DNA of 64,000 nucleotides, taken from Kitasatospora kifunensis (lineage in GTDB: Bacteria > Actinomycetota > Actinomycetes > Streptomycetales > Streptomycetaceae). Made by a program: the position numbers and the translations under genes. Location of the stretch: positions 5,704,001-5,768,000 of the forward strand of contig NZ_JACHJV010000001.1 in NCBI RefSeq assembly GCF_014203855.1. The letters are read 5' to 3'. Shown here one piece after another: positions 59,649-64,000 of the stretch. Position 1 is the first letter of the stretch, and each line of letters opens with the position of its first letter. Below the pieces are notes generated by a model. It had not been told where the DNA came from and searched no databases. It saw only the letters and a list, made by a program, of their open reading frames with translations.

Positions 59649-61390
59649 CGGTCAGTCAAGAAGTGCTCACCACAAGGCCGGTGACGTCGGAGTCGGTCAA
59701 GCGCGGCCCGTCCTTCCTGGCCAAGGCCTTCGGCATCACCGCCGTGCTCAGCGCGGCCGGCTCCGGGCTCGGCCTGCTGCGGGACCTGCTGCTGGCCCGC
59801 TTCTTCGGCGCCGACGAGGGGACGGACGCGTTCCTGGTCGCCTGGACCGTGCCGGAGACCGCCGCGCCGCTGCTGATCGAGGACGCGATGACGTTCCTCA
59901 TGGTCCCGGCCTTCAGTCTGGCCCTGGTGCTGCGCGAGGAACGGTCCGCGCAGCGGCTGGACGGCGCCGACCCGGTGCGGCAACTGACCGCCGACACGCT
60001 GCCCTGGCTGCTGGGCGGGCTCTGCGCGCTGTCGGGCGCCACCATGCTCTGGGCGCCCGAGGTGGTGCACGTCCTGGCCCCGGGCCTGGCCGACCCCTCG
60101 CTCGCGGTGACCTGCACCCGGATCACCGCCGTCAGCGTGCTGCCGTTCGGTCTGGCCGGCTACCTGGGCGCGGCGCTCCGTGCCCACCACCGGTTCACCG
60201 CGCCGGCCGCCATCTACGTGGCGTACAACCTGGGCATCCTGGCGGTGCTGGCGGTGCTGCACTCGGTGCTCGGGGTGCGGGCGGCCGCGCTCGGGGTGGC
60301 GTTCGGCAGCCTGCTGATGGCCGGGCTCCTGATCGGCCCGTTCCTGCGGGCGCTGCGGGGCGGGCGACCGGCCCGCGGGCGCGCCGCCCGGGGCGGGCGC
60401 GGGCTGCTGCTCAGCCCGCTCGCGCTGCTGCCGGTGGCGGCCTTCACCCTCACCCGCCAGTCGCAGGTCTTCATCGAGCGCGCCCTCGGCTCCGACCTGC
60501 CGGTCGGCACCATCTCGCACCTCAACTACGCGGCCAAGGTCTCCCAGTTGGCGATGACCACCGCGCTGCTGATCTGCACGGTGACCTTCCCGCTGGTCGC
60601 CCGGGCGTTGGCGGCCGGCGATCTGGCGGCGGCCCGGGACCGGGTGGAGAAGGACCTTGGTCAGGCGGCGGCCGTGGTGCTGGTCGGCACCGCCTTCCTG
60701 ATCGCCTGCGCGCACCCCGTGGTCGCGCTGATCTTCCAGCGCGGTGCCTTCGGGCCCGCGGACACGGCCGCGACCGCCCAGGTGATCCAGGTCTACAGCT
60801 GCGGGCTGCTGGCGCAGGCGCTGATCGGCGTGATGGTCCGGCCGTTCTTCTCGATGCGCCCGGCCGTGCGGCGCGCGGACGACCCGCGCCTGGGCCAGGC
60901 GGGCCGCTGGCTGCTCGACTGGTACCCGGTGGCTGCGATGGCCATCGGCCTGGTGGTCACCACCGCGGTCGGGCTGCTCAGCACCCACCGCTTCGGCGCG
61001 CTGGGCCTGGCCGCGGGCAACGCGGCCGGCATCACCACCACGGCCGTGCTGCTGCTGCGCGGGTTGGCACTGCGCGGCATCGCGCTGCGGATGCCGCAGG
61101 TGCTGGCCGCCCAGGCCCGTCTGCTGGTGGCGGCCGGCGGCGCGGCGGTGGCCGGCACCCTGGTCGCCCGGCTGGTGCGCGCGGAGGCACTGTCGATCGC
61201 GGTCGGCGGCGCCGTGGTGCTCGCGGTCTACCTGGCGCTGGGCGTGCTGCTCGGCGCCCACGAGCTCACCGCGCCGCTCACGCGCGGGCTCGCGTTGGCG
61301 CGCGGGTGGCGAGCCCGGCGGTCGGTCAGCGGGAGTCGTTCGGCAGGAGAAGAGCTCCTGGAGGAAGGAACGTTGCCCGATGGTTGCTGA
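59645..61390 (+). CDS. MurJ/MviN-type lipid-linked oligosaccharide flippase
   Basis: 581 aa, about 14 membrane helices of the MOP exporter superfamily. AKAFGITAVLSAAGSGLGLLRDLLLARFFGADEGTDAFLVAWTVPE is the MurJ-type start, and RQSQVFIERALGSDLPVGTISHLNYAAKVSQL is its TM7-TM8 region. In this position it should act like Wzx, flipping the undecaprenyl-linked repeat unit. Use of a MurJ-family protein instead of a typical Wzx is noteworthy. ATG 59645 overlaps the Wzy stop; the end overlaps the deacetylase by 11 bp. Confidence 0.88.
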   Translation: MTVSQEVLTTRPVTSESVKRGPSFLAKAFGITAVLSAAGSGLGLLRDLLLARFFGADEGTDAFLVAWTVPETAAPLLIEDAMTFLMVPAFSLALVLREERSAQRLDGADPVRQLTADTLPWLLGGLCALSGATMLWAPEVVHVLAPGLADPSLAVTCTRITAVSVLPFGLAGYLGAALRAHHRFTAPAAIYVAYNLGILAVLAVLHSVLGVRAAALGVAFGSLLMAGLLIGPFLRALRGGRPARGRAARGGRGLLLSPLALLPVAAFTLTRQSQVFIERALGSDLPVGTISHLNYAAKVSQLAMTTALLICTVTFPLVARALAAGDLAAARDRVEKDLGQAAAVVLVGTAFLIACAHPVVALIFQRGAFGPADTAATAQVIQVYSCGLLAQALIGVMVRPFFSMRPAVRRADDPRLGQAGRWLLDWYPVAAMAIGLVVTTAVGLLSTHRFGALGLAAGNAAGITTTAVLLLRGLALRGIALRMPQVLAAQARLLVAAGGAAVAGTLVARLVRAEALSIAVGGAVVLAVYLALGVLLGAHELTAPLTRGLALARGWRARRSVSGSRSAGEELLEEGTLPDGC

Positions 61391-62171
61391 ACTCACCCGC
61401 CGGCCGCAGCTGCCGCGCCAGGGCGGGGCCGAGAGCCGCTGGTCCAGGGCGCCGTGGATCCTGATGTACCACTCGGTGGCCGAGGAGGAGGAGGACCCGT
61501 ACCTGCTCACCGTCAGCCCCGGTCGCTTCGCCGCCCAGATGCGCTGGCTGGCCGCGCGCGGCTGGCGCGGCGTCAGCATCCGCGAGCTGCTCCGCGCCCG
61601 GGCCGAGGGTCGGCGCGAGCGGCTGGTCGGACTGACCTTCGACGACGGTTACGCGGACTTCGCCCGGCACGTGGTCCCGGTGCTGCGCGGCTACGGCTTC
61701 ACCGCCACCGCCTACGTGGTGGCCGACCGGCTCGGCGGCGACAACTTCTGGGACGCCAAAGGCCCGCGCAAGGCCCTGCTCACCGTCGAGCAGGTGCGTG
61801 AACTGGCCGACAGCGGTTGGGAGATCGGCTCGCACGGGATGAGCCACCTGGCGCTGCCCGGGGTGCCGGCCCAGGTGCTGCGCGCGGAGGTGCGCGACAG
61901 TCGACAGGCGTTGAGCGACCTGCTGGGCGGCCCGGTCAAGGGCTTCTGCTACCCGTACGGCGCGGTGGACGAATCCGCCGCCCGCGCGGTCGAAGAGGCC
62001 GGCTACGACTACGCGGTGGCGATCGGCCACAGCGAGTTGGCCGGCCGCTTCGCGCTGCCCCGCTGCTATGTGGGCGACCGCGACGGCGCCTGGCGGCTGC
62101 GGGCCAAACGCGGCCGGTGCGGCCTGCGGGATGTGGTCACCGAGCTGCGGCGGTTGGGAGCTGAGCGATGA
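61380..62171 (+). CDS. Polysaccharide deacetylase (NodB domain)
   Basis: 263 aa CE4-type domain: PWILMYHSVAEEEEDPYLLTVSPGRFAAQM, catalytic TFDDGYADF (Asp-Asp), metal His pair in SHGMSHLAL and the YPYGAVDE segment. No signal peptide is visible, so it may work at the cytoplasmic face or need another export route. Removes acetyl groups from the polymer or from lipid-linked sugars. Overlaps both neighbours. Confidence 0.9.
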   Translation: MVAELTRRPQLPRQGGAESRWSRAPWILMYHSVAEEEEDPYLLTVSPGRFAAQMRWLAARGWRGVSIRELLRARAEGRRERLVGLTFDDGYADFARHVVPVLRGYGFTATAYVVADRLGGDNFWDAKGPRKALLTVEQVRELADSGWEIGSHGMSHLALPGVPAQVLRAEVRDSRQALSDLLGGPVKGFCYPYGAVDESAARAVEEAGYDYAVAIGHSELAGRFALPRCYVGDRDGAWRLRAKRGRCGLRDVVTELRRLGAER

Positions 62172-63292
62172 GGGTGCTGCACGTCATCACCGGTCTGGCC
62201 GCGGGCGGCGCGGAGCAGCAACTGCTGCTGACGATCCGTCATCTGCCGGAGTCGGTCGACTGCGAGGTGGCCGCGCTGACCAATCCGGGCAGCGTGGCGG
62301 CGGCGCTGCGCGCCGAGGGCGTCACCGTGCACGAGTTGGCGATGCGCGGCAACCGGGACCTGGCGGTGCTGCCCCGGCTGGTCAAGCTGATCCGGCGCGG
62401 CCGCTACGACGTGGTGCACACCCACCTCTACCGGGCCGGCCTCTACGGGCGCCTGGCGGCCCGACTGGCCGGGGTGCGCACGGTGGTGGCCACCGAGCAC
62501 TCGCTGCACGCCGGCACGATCGAGGGCCGGTCGGTCGGTGCCGGGGTCAAGTCCCTCTACCTGGCGGCCGAGCGGTTGGGCGTCACCACGGTGGCGGTCT
62601 CCGGGCGGGTGGCCGGCACGCTGGCCGACTGGGGCGTGCCGGCCCAGCGGGTGGCGGTGCTGCCCAACGGGATCGAGGCGGCGAGCTTCGCCGTGCCGTG
62701 GAACCAGCGGACCCTGGTGCGAAGGAAGTTGGGGATCGCGGCGAACGCCCTGGTGGTCGGCGCGGTCGGGCGGCTGGTGCCGGGCAAGCGGTTCGAGGTG
62801 CTGGTCGAGGCGCTGACCGTGCTGCCCGAGGTGGTGCTGCTGGTGGTGGGGGAGGGGCCCGAGCGCGCCGCCCTGACCGAGCTGGCCCGCGAGCACGGGG
62901 TCGGCGCCCGGGTCCTGCTGATCGGTGAACGCACCGATGTGCCCGAGCTGTTGAGCGCGATGGACGTGCTGGCCGCGCCCTCGGTGGAGGAGACCTTCGG
63001 GCTCGCGGTGCTCGAAGGGCTGGCCGCCGGGCTGCCCGTGCTGCACAGCGGCTGCCCGGCGCTGGAGGAGCTGCCCGCCGCCGCCGCGCCCGGCGCCCGC
63101 AAGCTGCCCTCGACGGTGGCGGCCTACCAGGAGGCGCTGCTGGCGCTCGGCCCGGCGCCGCTCGGTGTCCCGCTGCCCAGGCCACCGGCGGTGGCGCACT
63201 ACGACATTGTCCGCACGGCGGCCCAACTGGGCGAGCTGTACGAGCGGTTGGGGCGGTCCGAGCGGCCCGTCCCGGCCGGGAGGGAGTCCTGA
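62168..63292 (+). CDS. Glycosyltransferase family 4
   Basis: 374 aa GT-B fold. MRVLHVITGLAAGGAEQQLLLTIRHLP at the N-terminus, VHTHLYRAGLYGRLAARLAG and TEHSLHAG in the acceptor domain, VLPNGIEAASF, then VGRLVPGKRFEVLVEAL, VGEGPERAAL and the E-x7-E motif in EETFGLAVLEGLAAGLPVL. Adds a sugar to the lipid-linked repeat unit. ATGA overlap with the deacetylase, 2-bp gap to the next gene. Confidence 0.92.
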   Translation: MRVLHVITGLAAGGAEQQLLLTIRHLPESVDCEVAALTNPGSVAAALRAEGVTVHELAMRGNRDLAVLPRLVKLIRRGRYDVVHTHLYRAGLYGRLAARLAGVRTVVATEHSLHAGTIEGRSVGAGVKSLYLAAERLGVTTVAVSGRVAGTLADWGVPAQRVAVLPNGIEAASFAVPWNQRTLVRRKLGIAANALVVGAVGRLVPGKRFEVLVEALTVLPEVVLLVVGEGPERAALTELAREHGVGARVLLIGERTDVPELLSAMDVLAAPSVEETFGLAVLEGLAAGLPVLHSGCPALEELPAAAAPGARKLPSTVAAYQEALLALGPAPLGVPLPRPPAVAHYDIVRTAAQLGELYERLGRSERPVPAGRES

Positions 63293-63294
63293 AG

Positions 63295-63999
63295 ATGACC
63301 GAGCAAGGGATGGCCGAGCAGGCGAAGCGCGGCCGGGGCCGCACGGTTGCCCGGCGCTGGTGGCCGCTGGCCGCCGCCGTCCCGCTGGGCGCGGTGGTGG
63401 GGGCCGGCTACGCGGTGCTCGCGCCGGCGGTCTACACGGCCAACTCCTATGTGGTGGTGGTCCCGACGAACGGCGGCGAGGCCGGTCTCGCGGTCAACTT
63501 CGCCCAGGCGTACGGCCGGCTCGCGGCCCAGCCGCAGGTGCTGGCGATGGCGGCCCCCGACGCGGGCCGCACCGGGGCCGAGCTGGCCAACCAGGTCGCC
63601 GGGACCACCTCGCCGGACGCCCCGGTGATCGAGATCGCCGGCAGCGGCGGGCAGCCGGACGCGGCGGTGAAGGCCGCCGACGCGGTGGCCAAGGCGCTGG
63701 TCTCGTTCGCCAACACGAGCAGCAAGGAGACCGGGGTCAAGCTGGTGCCGTTGGCCGCCGCCGCGGACCCGGACAAGCCGACCACGCCGAGCAAGCAGCT
63801 GGACGTCGCGGTGGGCGGCGCCGCCGGGGTGCTGGTCGGGGCGCTGGCGATGATGGCCCGCCGCAAGGGGACGGGCGACGCCGACGCGGCACCGGTACCC
63901 ACGGGCGGGCCCGCCGTCGTGGGCCCCGCCGCCGGGCCCGTTGCCGCGGTGCCCACCCCGAGCCGGGAGAAGCCGGAGAGCGTGGGGAGCCCCAAGTGA
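63295..63999 (+). CDS. Wzz/chain-length-determinant-like membrane protein
   Basis: 234 aa. A cytoplasmic basic start, TM1 (WPLAAAVPLGAVVGAGYAVLAP), an extracytoplasmic helical domain (VVVVPTNGGEAGLAVNFAQAYGRLAAQPQVLAMAAPDAG), TM2 (LDVAVGGAAGVLVGALAMMA) and a Pro/Ala-rich cytoplasmic tail. This is the arrangement of polysaccharide co-polymerases, although the central domain is short. No tyrosine-kinase domain is attached. It ends one base before the window edge; the cluster probably continues. Confidence 0.8.
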   Translation: MTEQGMAEQAKRGRGRTVARRWWPLAAAVPLGAVVGAGYAVLAPAVYTANSYVVVVPTNGGEAGLAVNFAQAYGRLAAQPQVLAMAAPDAGRTGAELANQVAGTTSPDAPVIEIAGSGGQPDAAVKAADAVAKALVSFANTSSKETGVKLVPLAAAADPDKPTTPSKQLDVAVGGAAGVLVGALAMMARRKGTGDADAAPVPTGGPAVVGPAAGPVAAVPTPSREKPESVGSPK

Positions 64000-64000
64000 C

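Overview
High-GC actinobacterial chromosome, most likely Streptomycetaceae (Streptomyces, Kitasatospora or Streptacidiphilus). Evidence: strong G/C bias at third codon positions, frequent GTG starts, an XRE/DUF5753 plus DUF397 pair, a GlnR-type box before glnII, an SCO1860-type sortase substrate, and psd-pssA next to a ccr/ethylmalonyl-CoA operon as I remember from Streptomyces coelicolor. No rRNA, tRNA, CRISPR array or complete insertion sequence was seen.

Layout. 1-4.3 kb: predicted phosphonate-use locus. It has an ABC importer (permease cut by the window edge, plus a lipoprotein binding subunit), a GntR/UTRA regulator, and one protein fusing a TmpA/PhnY-like Fe(II)/2-oxoglutarate oxygenase to a PhnZ/TmpB-like HD oxygenase. 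Near-identical 18-bp operators precede the importer and the fusion gene. 4.3-16.3 kb: amidohydrolase, uracil-DNA glycosylase with a coupled membrane protein, a sortase substrate, glnII, an MFS/ArsR pair, a CobE-CobC fusion, a secreted alpha-galactosidase and a MarR/SDR pair. 16.3-19.7 kb: small, less GC-biased accessory island (DUF397, XRE, NUDIX, phosphotransferase-like and unknown small genes). 19.7-23.4 kb: secreted PI-PLC, Uma2-type protein, and an Nramp-like transporter behind an iron-box-like site. 23.4-30.2 kb: cobalamin operon cobD-cobQ-chlID-cobO-cobB led by a cobalamin riboswitch. 30.4-34.1 kb: XRE regulator, hydrolase, unknown helical protein.

34.2-45.7 kb: psd-pssA, then the ethylmalonyl-CoA operon ccr-ecm-mcl-mch-mcd, a TetR regulator and a double-module 3-hydroxyacyl-CoA dehydrogenase. 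Ecm needs the coenzyme B12 made by the cob operon. 46.2-48.3 kb: glutamine-synthetase-like enzyme and DUF3592 gene, separated by a 169-bp MITE-like palindrome. 48.4-53.6 kb: candidate small biosynthetic cluster (LuxR regulator divergent from FAD/NAD(P) protein, ATP-grasp ligase and MFS exporter). 53.6-55.1 kb: orphan HipA-like kinase and an SRPBCC protein. 55.2-64 kb: exopolysaccharide cluster (two GT4 enzymes, initiating phosphoglycosyltransferase, Wzy-like polymerase, MurJ-type flippase, polysaccharide deacetylase, Wzz-like chain-length protein), which probably continues past the window.

The most notable item is the fused phosphonate oxygenase with its two-operator regulon. Next are the FAD/ATP-grasp/MFS cluster, the MITE and the Nramp variant. 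All functions are inferred from sequence reading alone; no database search was run.
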